A stretch of DNA of 22,852 bases from H111-94 sp034436045 (GTDB taxonomy: Bacteria; Chloroflexota; Ktedonobacteria; Ktedonobacterales; Ktedonobacteraceae): contig DAOTVZ010000144.1 in NCBI GenBank assembly GCA_034436045.1, positions 1 through 22,852 of the forward strand, written 5' to 3'. A program made the translations under genes and the position numbers. Under the pieces are notes generated by a model. It made no database searches, was not told the DNA's origin, and saw only the letters and a program-made list of their open reading frames with translations. Shown here piece after piece: positions 6,972-14,773 of this stretch. Position 1 is the stretch's first letter. Each line of letters begins with the position of its first letter.

Positions 6972-9900
6972 ATGAACCATTGTTTGCGTTGTAATGAGCC
7001 ATGTAGCGCAACCTCTTTGTTCTGTGACAAGTGTCGTTCTATGCTGCCAGACACACTACCGGATGACGATGCGCTACGCCGGGCGTCTAGCGAACAGGGT
7101 ACACAACCGGGACTGATGCCGCCTGCGTCGCCTGGGCAGGTCAATGCGTCATCGCTGCTCACCATCCCTATAAAAACAACAGAGGCAGCACCCACCCCTG
7201 ACTATACTACCGCGCCGATGTCAACCGCGAAGTCGCCGCAGACCCCACCGCCTGAAGAGGATAGACCCGCCGGTGCTGTCGAGCAGACACTTCACCGTTT
7301 GAGCGATGCCGCCTACCGCCTTGCCGGTGAAACGGGCCATGGGCGCACACCACGCGCTTCGCGTCTCAGGCCACTACATGATATTTCTGCCGACATCCGG
7401 CGACATAGCACTCCTCATCCACGGGTTGGCGAAAACCCGGACGACCTGGCCGCTCGCATGCCCGACCTCTGGCCCTGGTTTCAGACGGAACCCGATGAGG
7501 AAAGCGAGTCTGTCTCCTGGTCGGGCTACTCCGACCCTCTGCAAGCACGCCATATTCCCAGCCGTGCAGAGGCGGCCCGCATCGAAGAGGCCGATATCCA
7601 GCGTGCGCACGCCGAAGGTCTCCTTGCCACGCCTGTCCGGCACAAAAGAAAAGTTAATCGTCTGCGTCTGATCTTTATCTGCCTTGTCGTTGTGGCTATC
7701 ATTGCGCTAGGCGTTGATAGTGTACTGCTCTCTTTCGTCTTTATCCATACCTCGCCCTCCAATACGAAGATTAGCGGCCCGCCAACTCTAACGATTTCGC
7801 TGAAAGGAAGCCAGCAGTTGAGCAGCGCCGTAAATACGGGGCAACAAATCACGCTCCATCTGCGCTATTTCACGCCCTTGTCCTCTATTTATCTAACACA
7901 CGACGTTGATCAACCCATTATTCCTGTCGGTTCGACTACCGCCCTCATCCGTTCTGATCAGAACGGTAATGCGGATGTCGATACCATTATCGATGCCAGT
8001 TGGCAACCTGGCTTTCATATCGTACAGGCTGAAGATCGCGTGACTCACTATACCGCGAGCGCTACCCTGCAAATAACAAATGGGCACACGCAGCCGTCAC
8101 ATTTGAAGGTCAAGACCACAACGATTAATATGGGCACTGCCCCGCAAGGCGCGAACAGCACACTCCCGTTTAGACTCATGAATGAAGGCACCGGCACGAT
8201 CAGTTGGTCGGCCAATAGCAACCAGCCCTGGCTCTTGCTTACTCCGAATCAGGGCACATTTAGCCAGAGCCAGGTTGTCGTCATCGGCGTGCAGCGCGCT
8301 TTGCTCAAGCCGGGCGATTATAGAGGGAAAATCATTTTCACCTCTAATGTCGGCGACCATATCGACGTTACTGTGACCATGGCAGTGCAGCCGCTCTCAG
8401 CCGATGCGCCGGTGCTGGAGATTACGCCGGTTCTGCTCTCCTTTGTTGCCTATGATAATGGCAGCAATCCCGCCGAGCAGTATCTCACGCTCAGTAATCC
8501 GGGTAAGAGGGCGTTCAACTGGACGCTGGTCAACAATTCACCCACCTCCTTATCCAGTGCGAACGCGCTCTTTAGGCCGATGAATCAAGCTGGAACATGG
8601 CTTGGCTTGAGTCAGTCCAGTGGTAGCATTGTGCCGGGTGCTACGGCTCAGATCGGCGTAATGGTGCAAAGCCAGAATCTCTTGCCGGGTACATACATCA
8701 ACACCCTGATCTTCAACGCCGACTCCGGCACTATCGATAGCCCACAAAGCATCACCGTCTCCCTTACTGTGCAGCCCAGTTGTGGGTTGACGCTCAATAC
8801 CGGTAGCCTGTCGTTCACCGCTGTCGCCGGTTCCGGTCAGAATAGCCCCAGCAATCAGGCGCTGAGCCTGAGTGCAAGTTCCAGTTGTCCCGGCGAAGTC
8901 AACTGGCAGGCCAGCACCTCAGCAGGCTGGCTCCTGGTCACGCCCGGCAGTGGGCAGATCACGCAAAATACGAATAACGCGACCGGTATGGCGAACACAG
9001 TTGTCACCGTTGGGGTCAACACACAAAATCTGACCGCAGGTACCTATACAGGCACGATCACGATAGCCGTGGTTGGGGGCCAGAATTCACAGACTGTTCT
9101 CGTTACGCTCACCGTGCAACCTCCACCGCCGCCAAGCGCGCCGGTCATGGCTGTCTCACAATTAAGTCTAAATTTCAGCACCACGCAGGGCCAGAGCAGC
9201 CCGCCGGGTCAGGCCATCACCATCACCAATACCGCCAGTTCCGGCGACCTGTTGCGCTGGACGACTAGAGTTACATCGCTGGCCTCTCTCTGGTTGAATG
9301 CATTACCCGCCACCGGCACCGTAGCCCCTGGTCAGACAGGTCAGGTGACTGTTGTTGTCAACACCAGCAGCCTCACGCCGGGAACTTACGCCGGTCAGAT
9401 TACGCTGATCGGCACCGATAACAGTACCGGTAAAACCGCCGGTGGCAGTCCCCAAACGATCATGGTCAATCTGACCGTGTTGCCGCCATGCACACTGGCT
9501 CCGCCATCATCAAGCACGTTGTCCTTCTCAACGACAGCGGGCAGCAATCCATCGCCACAGTCGTTGACGCTAACTGCCTCCGGCAACTGTAGCTGGCCAC
9601 TCTCGTGGCAAGCCAGTGTGCCCAGCTCGGTCTCCTGGCTCACCGTCACTCCGGCCACTGGTGGAACGCTGACTGCAAGCGGACAAACGGCCTCACTGGT
9701 CGTCTTACCCGCTGCCGTCGGTCTGGCAGCGGGCACATACACCACGCAGATTACCATTTCGGCCAGCGATAGCACCTCTACCCCGGCGCAGGGTAGCCCG
9801 CAGAGTATCACCGTCACGCTAACTGTCGTGCAGCCTTGCACGTTACAAGCCAATCCCACCGGGGTTTCGCTCACTATGCCGCAGGGAGCCTCCGTCTCTC

Positions 9901-10481
9901 CCACCCAGATCGTCGCGTTGAGCGAAACCGGCAGTTGCGCTTTCCCCGTCTCCTGGGCTGCCGCGAGCGACAGTCACAGCGTCTCCTGGCTGGTCATCTC
10001 GCCCATCACTGGTAGTGATAATGGCAACGGAAGCAGTTTCAGCGTTAGCGTCAATACCGCCACTGCTCTTGCCCCAGGCACTTATACAGGCACGATCACG
10101 CTCAACGCGAGTGGCACCGGCGGCGCGAGCGTCGGCAACAGCCCCCTTAAACTGCCGGTTTCGCTGGTCGTTACCGGCTACAGCGTCAGTGGCGTCGTCG
10201 ATGCCTGTGCAACTTCTAGCTGCACCACATCGTCGCCGCTGGCGAATGCTACCGTCAATCTCGTCAACTCTGTCGGCACGATCATTGCCACCGTTACTGC
10301 GAATAACGTAGGGGCCTTCAGCATCACTAATGTGGCTGCCGGTACGTATAGCATCACCGTCACTGGCACCGACAGCAGTGGCAACCAGTATACTGGAAGC
10401 CTGACAGGCGTCACCGTCAGCCAGAACACCACCGGTTTGACAGTCGATACCTATGTCAATCCTCTTACCCCCACCGGCTAA
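6972..10481 (+). CDS. Zinc-ribbon membrane protein with six extracellular BACON-like repeats
   Basis: An N-terminal zinc ribbon (CLRC...CDKC, residues 4-21) is followed by about 200 Pro-, Ser- and charge-rich residues, a basic stretch (HKRKVNRLR) and one membrane helix at about 231-258. This puts the ribbon in the cytosol and the rest outside. Outside are an Ig-like segment and then six modules of about 100-115 residues with the pattern 'LsFs...W.a.....WL.vtP.sG.......v.V.v.t..L.pGtYtg.Iti......tV.LtV', resembling BACON or choice-of-anchor Ig-like domains. The last 90 residues (YSVSGVVDA...) resemble a carboxypeptidase-regulatory/Cna-B-like fold. Three repeats carry a Cys pair and one clearly has none. 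An exact 18-base match (9045-9062 and 10083-10100) links repeats three and six. ATG 6972 was preferred to GTG 6951 because the ribbon starts there and GAGGGAG lies upstream. Likely role: cell-surface adhesion or carbohydrate contact. The ligand is unknown. Confidence 0.8.
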   Translation: MNHCLRCNEPCSATSLFCDKCRSMLPDTLPDDDALRRASSEQGTQPGLMPPASPGQVNASSLLTIPIKTTEAAPTPDYTTAPMSTAKSPQTPPPEEDRPAGAVEQTLHRLSDAAYRLAGETGHGRTPRASRLRPLHDISADIRRHSTPHPRVGENPDDLAARMPDLWPWFQTEPDEESESVSWSGYSDPLQARHIPSRAEAARIEEADIQRAHAEGLLATPVRHKRKVNRLRLIFICLVVVAIIALGVDSVLLSFVFIHTSPSNTKISGPPTLTISLKGSQQLSSAVNTGQQITLHLRYFTPLSSIYLTHDVDQPIIPVGSTTALIRSDQNGNADVDTIIDASWQPGFHIVQAEDRVTHYTASATLQITNGHTQPSHLKVKTTTINMGTAPQGANSTLPFRLMNEGTGTISWSANSNQPWLLLTPNQGTFSQSQVVVIGVQRALLKPGDYRGKIIFTSNVGDHIDVTVTMAVQPLSADAPVLEITPVLLSFVAYDNGSNPAEQYLTLSNPGKRAFNWTLVNNSPTSLSSANALFRPMNQAGTWLGLSQSSGSIVPGATAQIGVMVQSQNLLPGTYINTLIFNADSGTIDSPQSITVSLTVQPSCGLTLNTGSLSFTAVAGSGQNSPSNQALSLSASSSCPGEVNWQASTSAGWLLVTPGSGQITQNTNNATGMANTVVTVGVNTQNLTAGTYTGTITIAVVGGQNSQTVLVTLTVQPPPPPSAPVMAVSQLSLNFSTTQGQSSPPGQAITITNTASSGDLLRWTTRVTSLASLWLNALPATGTVAPGQTGQVTVVVNTSSLTPGTYAGQITLIGTDNSTGKTAGGSPQTIMVNLTVLPPCTLAPPSSSTLSFSTTAGSNPSPQSLTLTASGNCSWPLSWQASVPSSVSWLTVTPATGGTLTASGQTASLVVLPAAVGLAAGTYTTQITISASDSTSTPAQGSPQSITVTLTVVQPCTLQANPTGVSLTMPQGASVSPTQIVALSETGSCAFPVSWAAASDSHSVSWLVISPITGSDNGNGSSFSVSVNTATALAPGTYTGTITLNASGTGGASVGNSPLKLPVSLVVTGYSVSGVVDACATSSCTTSSPLANATVNLVNSVGTIIATVTANNVGAFSITNVAAGTYSITVTGTDSSGNQYTGSLTGVTVSQNTTGLTVDTYVNPLTPTG

Positions 10482-10504
10482 TGCGCGCGCAGACCCGCAT
10501 TGGC

Positions 10505-10534
10505 TTGACAAAAGGCTGCCATCTACGGTATATT
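10505..10534 (+). promoter_or_regulatory. Promoter of the Nudix regulator-nicotinamidase unit
   Basis: TTGACA (10505-10510), 18 bases, TATATT (10529-10534). It lies 23 bases after the preceding gene and 44 bases before the Nudix start. The predicted transcription start is near 10541. Confidence 0.75.
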
Positions 10535-10535
10535 C

Positions 10536-10550
10536 GTGTATAGAGTACAC
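10536..10550. promoter_or_regulatory. Candidate operator GTGTA-N5-TACAC
   Basis: A perfect 5+5 inverted repeat with a 5-base spacer sits on the predicted start site of the Nudix-regulator promoter, where a bound repressor would block initiation. Autoregulation by the encoded NrtR-like protein is the simple reading. It is inferred from position, not from a match to a known box. Confidence 0.5.
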
Positions 10551-10578
10551 CAAGCATGAAAGGCGACAGGCACGGTAG

Positions 10579-11331
10579 ATGGAAAAGCATCAGACGGATA
10601 CGCAGGCAGCGCAGGTCTGCACATCTCAACAAGGGCAATCAGCCGCGCTAACGGAAGCTCAGGAACATCACTATGATCCGAGCAAATACGAACGGCCATC
10701 CGTCACCGTTGATGTGATTATGATGACGCTGCGCGAGCAAGACTTGCAGGTCTTGCTCGTCAAACGCCGCTCCTGGCCCTACGAGGGAATGTGGGCTATT
10801 CCGGGCGGCTTCGTCAATATCGATGAGTCGTTAGAGGCGGCAGCCAAGCGTGAGCTGCAAGAGGAAACCGGTGTGCAGGATGTCTACCTGGAGCAACTCT
10901 ATACCTTCGGTGATCCCGGACGCGACCCGCGCACGCGCGTTATCACCGTCGTCTACTTTGCGTTGCTTGATGCTGCGCGCGTACAGGTCAAAGCGGGCGA
11001 CGATGCGCGCGAGGTACGCTGGTTCTCCGTCTACAATCTGCCCCCACTGGCCTTCGATCACGAAAAGATTCTTCAATATGCGCTCAACCGCCTGCGCGGC
11101 AAACTCGACTACACTACCATCGCCTTCAATCTGCTCCCACCGCAGTTCACGCTGCGTGAGCTTCAGCGCGTGTACGAAATTATTCTGCATCGTCGTCTGG
11201 ATAAACGCAATTTTCGCAAGAAGATTCTCTCAACCGGCATTTTGGAGGATACCGGCACTAAGAAGATGGAGGGTACCCACCGTCCCGCGCGCCTCTACCG
11301 CTTCAACCCCAATGCGGAGGGCAAGCTCTAA
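10579..11331 (+). CDS. NrtR-like transcriptional regulator: Nudix domain plus winged helix
   Basis: Residues 38-160 are a Nudix domain with a complete Nudix box from G77 to V99 (G-x5-E83-x7-R91-E92-L-x-E95-E96-x-G98-V). The C-terminal part (about 178-245, AFNLLPPQFTLRELQRVYEI...) matches the winged-helix DNA-binding half of NrtR-type regulators. These sense ADP-ribose or related nucleotides and repress NAD-synthesis or salvage genes. The 250-residue length fits that two-domain family. A nicotinamidase-like gene follows 78 bases downstream on the same strand, which supports an NAD role. In many NrtR proteins the Nudix box is degenerate; here it is intact, so hydrolysis of ADP-ribose or another nucleotide is possible. 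The first ~35 residues are poorly structured. The ribosome site is weak. Other Nudix-winged-helix regulators, such as sugar-sensing AraR types, are an alternative. Confidence 0.8.
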   Translation: MEKHQTDTQAAQVCTSQQGQSAALTEAQEHHYDPSKYERPSVTVDVIMMTLREQDLQVLLVKRRSWPYEGMWAIPGGFVNIDESLEAAAKRELQEETGVQDVYLEQLYTFGDPGRDPRTRVITVVYFALLDAARVQVKAGDDAREVRWFSVYNLPPLAFDHEKILQYALNRLRGKLDYTTIAFNLLPPQFTLRELQRVYEIILHRRLDKRNFRKKILSTGILEDTGTKKMEGTHRPARLYRFNPNAEGKL

Positions 11332-11409
11332 CCTGTGGAGGTTTCGCGGTCGGAACCGGTTCATGGCGTCCGCGTATCCTCAATAGCAAATTTCAGGAGA
11401 GATGTTCTC

Positions 11410-12129
11410 ATGAGCGAAACAACCACTTTTCAGGCGCAGGCGACACGCTTTTTGCAGGCATTACTAGATTGGCAGAGCCGCTTGCCCGCGCTCTCGTGGC
11501 AGAGTTTGCAGCCTGAGGCCGAGCAGGGACATGTGGCGCTCTTCTGCGTCGATATGATTAATGGCTTCTGCCACCAGGGAGCTTTAGCCAGCCCGCGTGT
11601 CCAGAGCATCATACCAGCAGTCGTCAATACCTTTGAACAGGCGTATGCCATCGGTGTACGCTCCTTTGTCTTGCCTCAAGACTGTCATAGTGAGGACGCG
11701 CCTGAGTTCGCGGCCTTTCCCCCGCATTGCCAACGCGGCAGCCGCGAGGCGGAAACCATCCCGGAGCTGCTGGCGTTACCCTTTGCCCATCTCTACACTA
11801 TCTTTCCCAAAAACTCACTCAGCGCCTTCTACAACACCGGCCTGACTGCATGGCTCAGCGACCACCCTGAGCTGAACACGATCATCGTCGTCGGTGACTG
11901 CACCGACCTGTGTGTCCATCAACTGGCACTGCCGCTCAAGCTTCAGGCCAACGCGCTCAATCGTCCCTTGCGCGTCATTGTGCCGGAAAATGCCGTACAA
12001 ACCTATGACATGCCGGTAGAAACAGCGCAAGCGGCAGGCATTTTGCCACACGATGGCGATGTGATGCATCTACTCTTTTTGTATCACATGCAATTGAATG
12101 GGGTTGAGGTCGTCAAAGAAATAGTATGA
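11410..12129 (+). CDS. pncA: Isochorismatase-fold cysteine hydrolase, probably nicotinamidase
   Basis: Likely converts nicotinamide to nicotinate for NAD salvage. The catalytic triad of the isochorismatase fold is visible: D48 (FCVDMINGF), K134 (FPKNSLSAF) and C168 (GDCTDLCVHQLA). Metal-ligand positions typical of nicotinamidases are present: D91 and H93 in QDCHSED, and H106 in FPPHCQRGS. This last motif followed by E114 strongly resembles the PPHC.QGT.GAE signature of PncA. The 239-residue length is slightly above the usual 180-215, with extra residues at the N-terminus. The ATG at 11410 follows AGGAGA (11395-11400) at 9 bases; the frame is open back to 11335 but without a ribosome site. The 78-base gap from the Nudix gene contains the palindrome GAACCGGTTC (11353-11362). 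Co-transcription is likely. Some other amidohydrolase of the same fold remains possible. Confidence 0.75.
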   Translation: MSETTTFQAQATRFLQALLDWQSRLPALSWQSLQPEAEQGHVALFCVDMINGFCHQGALASPRVQSIIPAVVNTFEQAYAIGVRSFVLPQDCHSEDAPEFAAFPPHCQRGSREAETIPELLALPFAHLYTIFPKNSLSAFYNTGLTAWLSDHPELNTIIVVGDCTDLCVHQLALPLKLQANALNRPLRVIVPENAVQTYDMPVETAQAAGILPHDGDVMHLLFLYHMQLNGVEVVKEIV

Positions 12130-12130
12130 A

Positions 12131-12208
12131 AATGAAAACCACAATTATTCTGCTTCAACATACCAGTATATGCTGAAGCAGAATGATTGTGGTTTTCATT
12201 CTGCTTCG
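12131..12208. terminator. Bidirectional hairpin between pncA and minE with a third repeat arm
   Basis: Arms 12131-12157 and 12174-12200 form a 27-bp stem with a single G.U-type position, closing a 16-base loop. It starts just after the pncA stop and contains the minE stop, so it can end transcription from both sides. ATTCTGCTTC occurs at 12147-12156 and again at 12199-12208, and GAAGCAGAAT at 12176-12185 can pair with either copy, giving two mutually exclusive folds. Confidence 0.75.
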
Positions 12209-12540
12209 TTATCCTCTTCGATGTGGACTTTGCCACGCATTACCGGCGTGCCGGGAGTGTATGATGGGGGATCCCACTCGAAGGTGACTTTCTGCCGTTT
12301 AATCGGAATATCCGTGTGCAGCTTATCAATACCCGATTCGCGCATGAGGTTGACCTGCATTTGCTGCTCATCGATGTCGAGGCGGCGCGAGATAACGGAG
12401 ACCAGTTCTTGCTTAATGATTTCCAGCAGTTCTGGACTGATCTTCATGCGATCATGCACCAGCACGACCTTCAAACGCTCTTTCGCCAACTCACCTGGAG
12501 TGGGTTTCTTACGCCCAACCCGGAACTCAAACACACCCAT
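12196..12540 (-). CDS. minE: MinE, cell division topological specificity factor
   Basis: MinE stimulates the MinD ATPase and drives Min patterning so that MinC inhibits FtsZ away from mid-cell. The 114-residue protein has the typical layout: a short N-terminal membrane/MinD-contact segment (MGVFEFRVGRKKPT), the MinD-binding stretch AKERLKVVLVHDRM (19-32), then the dimerisation domain SPELLEIIKQELVSVISRR. The last ~30 residues (PSYTPGTPVMRGKVHIEEDNEAE) are an acidic tail longer than in Escherichia coli MinE (88 aa). The ATG follows AGAGGGGG at good spacing. It is the last gene of minCDE, 12 bases after minD, and its stop codon lies inside the bidirectional hairpin. Confidence 0.9.
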   Translation of the reverse strand: MGVFEFRVGRKKPTPGELAKERLKVVLVHDRMKISPELLEIIKQELVSVISRRLDIDEQQMQVNLMRESGIDKLHTDIPIKRQKVTFEWDPPSYTPGTPVMRGKVHIEEDNEAE

Positions 12541-12552
12541 ACTCTGCCCCCT

Positions 12553-13389
12553 CTAAGATGGCTGCGAGCGCACACGCCGCTCAGCCTCAGACTGCCCAAA
12601 ACCCATCAGGCGGCGTAATCGCTCTAGCAGCGATGGTGCCTCATCGAACTCGTCAAGTGGTACTGCCTCGCCCATGATGCGTTGCGCAGCGTTGATGTAG
12701 GCCCGGCCCGCGCGCGACCGCTTATCGTAAACCGCTGGCTCACCCTTGTTGGTCGCCACTATAATCATCTCATCTTCCGGTATAATTCCCACCAGTTCAA
12801 TGCCCAGGACCTCCAGCACGTCCGTCACATCCATCATATCACCGCGCTTGACCATCTCCGGGCGCAGGCGGTTGAGAAGCAGACGCGGCTCCGGCTTACC
12901 TGCCGCCTCGACCAGCCCGATGATGCGATCCGCGTCACGCACCGAGGCCATCTCCGGGTTTGCTACAATGATGATTTCGTCCGCGCCGACAATGGCGTTG
13001 CGGAAGCCTTGCTCGATGCCCGCAGGCGAATCGATGAGGATGTACTCGAACTCCTGACGTAACTGCCGACAGAGTTGTTCCATCTGCACACTGTTGACAG
13101 CATTCTTATCGCGCGTCTGGGCGGCCGGCAGCAAATACAATTCGGGCAGGCGCTTGTCCTTAATCAGCGCCTGACGCAGACGGCACTGGCCCTCCACCAC
13201 ATCAACCAGGTCATAGACGATGCGATTCTCCAGGCCGAGAACCGCATCCAGGTTGCGCAGCCCAATATCAGAATCCACTACCGCTACCTTTTTGCCCTGC
13301 ATCGCCAGGGCGGTACCCAGATTGGCTGTCGTGGTTGTTTTACCGACCCCACCCTTCCCAGACGTGATTGTGATTACCCGGCTGTCCAT
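12553..13389 (-). CDS. minD: MinD, septum site-determining ATPase
   Basis: A ParA/MinD-family ATPase that binds the membrane as an ATP dimer and recruits MinC and MinE. The deviant Walker A GKGGVGKT is at residues 11-18, switch motif DSDIGLRNLD follows, Walker B is YILIDSPAG (D120), and the C-terminal amphipathic membrane-targeting helix is LLERLRRLMGF (254-264). The 278-residue length is typical. ATG 13389 was chosen because GGAG lies 6 bases upstream; an upstream TTG at 13407 has no ribosome site. It is the middle gene of the operon, with 137 bases separating it from minC and 12 bases from minE. A short Q/R-rich tail follows the membrane helix. Confidence 0.95.
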   Translation of the reverse strand: MDSRVITITSGKGGVGKTTTTANLGTALAMQGKKVAVVDSDIGLRNLDAVLGLENRIVYDLVDVVEGQCRLRQALIKDKRLPELYLLPAAQTRDKNAVNSVQMEQLCRQLRQEFEYILIDSPAGIEQGFRNAIVGADEIIIVANPEMASVRDADRIIGLVEAAGKPEPRLLLNRLRPEMVKRGDMMDVTDVLEVLGIELVGIIPEDEMIIVATNKGEPAVYDKRSRAGRAYINAAQRIMGEAVPLDEFDEAPSLLERLRRLMGFGQSEAERRVRSQPS

Positions 13390-13449
13390 AAAAAACTCCG
13401 TTGGCAAAACTGTTTTTTACACCTACAGGCGAAGATTTTGTTGTTGTCT

Positions 13450-13458
13450 AGTATATCA
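13450..13458 (-). promoter_or_regulatory. Possible internal promoter before minD (extended -10)
   Basis: In the 137-base minC-minD gap the minus strand reads TGATATACT, an extended -10 (TGnTATACT, hexamer 13450-13455) without a good -35. It would allow extra minDE transcription apart from minC. Weak evidence. Confidence 0.3.
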
Positions 13459-13526
13459 CGAACCGTCTCGACCGGGCGACCCTCGCACGCGCCCTGCAAC
13501 TCTCCAGGCAGAGTGATCTTTAATAG

Positions 13527-14459
13527 TTAGCGGCGCGGTGGCCGACCGTTCATCCAGGTTTCCACGACAATCTGCCCTTGCCGAATACTCGCCACTTCGG
13601 GATGCGGCTGCGCCCCAAAGCCCTCCGGTGGACGCGAGAGTAGATGCGCGATGCGCAATTGCACCGGAGCCAGATGCAAAGCACAGACCAGTGCCTGCTC
13701 GTTGTCGGGGTAGCCCGCGTGTACCAGGCCACGCAGCACGCCCCAGACAATAATGTCGCCTCCGGCCACGATCTCCGCCCCCGGATTAATATCGCCCAGC
13801 ACCACAATACTACTATGATGATGAACGGCCTGACCGGAGCGAATCGTGCGACGCAAAAATAATGTATCATCACGGTCGCGCGGGTCACGCTCGCGTAGTG
13901 GCATCTCAAGCTCACCCGTGATCGCTGTCATATCCGATAGCGTATCTCCTGGCGACAGTGCGATAGTCGGTCTGGGTGTACCCGGTATCAGTGACTCCGG
14001 CAGTTCCTTCAGATCGCGCGTCGCTCTGGCTTCACGTCCCTCTCGCCGTTCCCGCGTTTCTCGTGCCTCTCGTGTTTCTGTTGCTTCGGGCGCTAAAGGC
14101 GAACGTGGCTCCAGTTGTAATGTGACATGTGGATTCGCCGCTCGCTCAACGGGCATCATAGACATCTGATAATAAGCCAGCAGATCCTCTAACTGCACGC
14201 GCTCACTAACACGCAAGGAGCGCCGACTGGTATCAACAGTGAGCGAGGCACCGCGAAAGAACGCGGGCGCATCCGCCAGGCGCTTCGCCAGCGCATCGAG
14301 TAGTTCGCTGAAAGGAGTTTCCGGCTCCAGGGTTAGTAGTAGCCCGTTCTTTGTGCCTTTTATCGCAATATATCCCTGCACAGACTGTTTTGCCTCCATC
14401 CCCAGTCTGCCTGGGTGCTGGTATGGGTCTGCTGCTCCGTCTGCCGCATGTTCTTCCAT
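13527..14459 (-). CDS. minC: MinC, septum formation inhibitor
   Basis: MinC inhibits FtsZ polymerisation and is positioned by MinD. The N-terminal domain (about 26-115, VQGYIAIKGTKNGLLLTL...) is followed by a charged Arg/Glu/Thr-rich linker (about 125-150) and a disordered stretch to about 200. The C-terminal beta-helix MinD/FtsZ domain carries RSGQ (207-210) and VLGDINPGAEIVAGGDIIVW (220-239), the family signature. At 310 residues it is longer than E. coli MinC (231), mostly because of the linker. The start at 14459 has AGAGGG 11 bases upstream. The internal ATG at 14399 (residue 21) lies closer to the domain start and is a real alternative. It is the first gene of minCDE, facing away from the aldose epimerase. 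Confidence 0.9.
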   Translation of the reverse strand: MEEHAADGAADPYQHPGRLGMEAKQSVQGYIAIKGTKNGLLLTLEPETPFSELLDALAKRLADAPAFFRGASLTVDTSRRSLRVSERVQLEDLLAYYQMSMMPVERAANPHVTLQLEPRSPLAPEATETREARETRERREGREARATRDLKELPESLIPGTPRPTIALSPGDTLSDMTAITGELEMPLRERDPRDRDDTLFLRRTIRSGQAVHHHSSIVVLGDINPGAEIVAGGDIIVWGVLRGLVHAGYPDNEQALVCALHLAPVQLRIAHLLSRPPEGFGAQPHPEVASIRQGQIVVETWMNGRPPRR

Positions 14460-14561
14460 ACCGGTTGCATCCCTCTATCATTACTGGAAGCAGGTTCGAC
14501 ATCTACTTCGCAAGACAGCCCTCAGAACGTTCCGAAAATGCCGTCTCGCTTAACTCTTTAC

Positions 14562-14590
14562 AGTATAAGCAGCGGCGCAGTAAAACGCAA
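14562..14590 (-). promoter_or_regulatory. Likely promoter of minCDE
   Basis: The minus strand reads TTGCGT (14585-14590), 17 bases, TATACT (14562-14567). The predicted start near 14555 gives a leader of about 95 bases. The -35 is only a partial match. Confidence 0.45.
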
Positions 14591-14639
14591 TAGCTGAGGG
14601 AATCGAGTAGCCGCAATGGTACTATACATGCCTGTTTCT

Positions 14640-14668
14640 TTAACACATACGCTCTCGTTCTCTATAAT
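14640..14668 (+). promoter_or_regulatory. Promoter of the aldose 1-epimerase gene
   Basis: TTAACA (14640-14645), 17 bases, TATAAT (14663-14668), divergent from the minCDE promoter. The predicted start near 14675 gives a leader of about 100 bases. Confidence 0.7.
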
Positions 14669-14725
14669 AGGAACTCACTTATCGTAATAATCTGGCCCAA
14701 CATTTCAGACAGGAAATAGAGAAAG

Positions 14726-14761
14726 AAGGAGGTGCGTCGCTCTTAATTCCAAGAGCAACGC
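14726..14761 (+). promoter_or_regulatory. Strong Shine-Dalgarno followed by a hairpin before the epimerase start
   Basis: AAGGAGGT (14726-14733) is 40 bases from ATG 14774, too far for normal use. Between them is a hairpin: GCGT...GCTCTT (14734-14744) pairs with AAGAGC...ACGC (14751-14761), with one C.A mismatch. If folded, it leaves about 12 bases between ribosome site and ATG. An in-frame stop at 14744-14746 rules out an earlier start. Confidence 0.55.
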
Positions 14762-14773
14762 GATGGCAGATCA

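Noticed and set aside
9843..10553. Long minus-strand open frame (236 codons) opposite the BACON gene
   Set aside because: It lies wholly against a clear gene with repeated domain structure, has no ribosome site and a composition typical of an antisense shadow. Similar shadows at 4637-5305 and 9395-9904 were rejected for the same reason.
12170..12556. Plus-strand frame of 128 codons over minE
   Set aside because: Antisense to minE, which is a clear family member with a ribosome site; no independent support.
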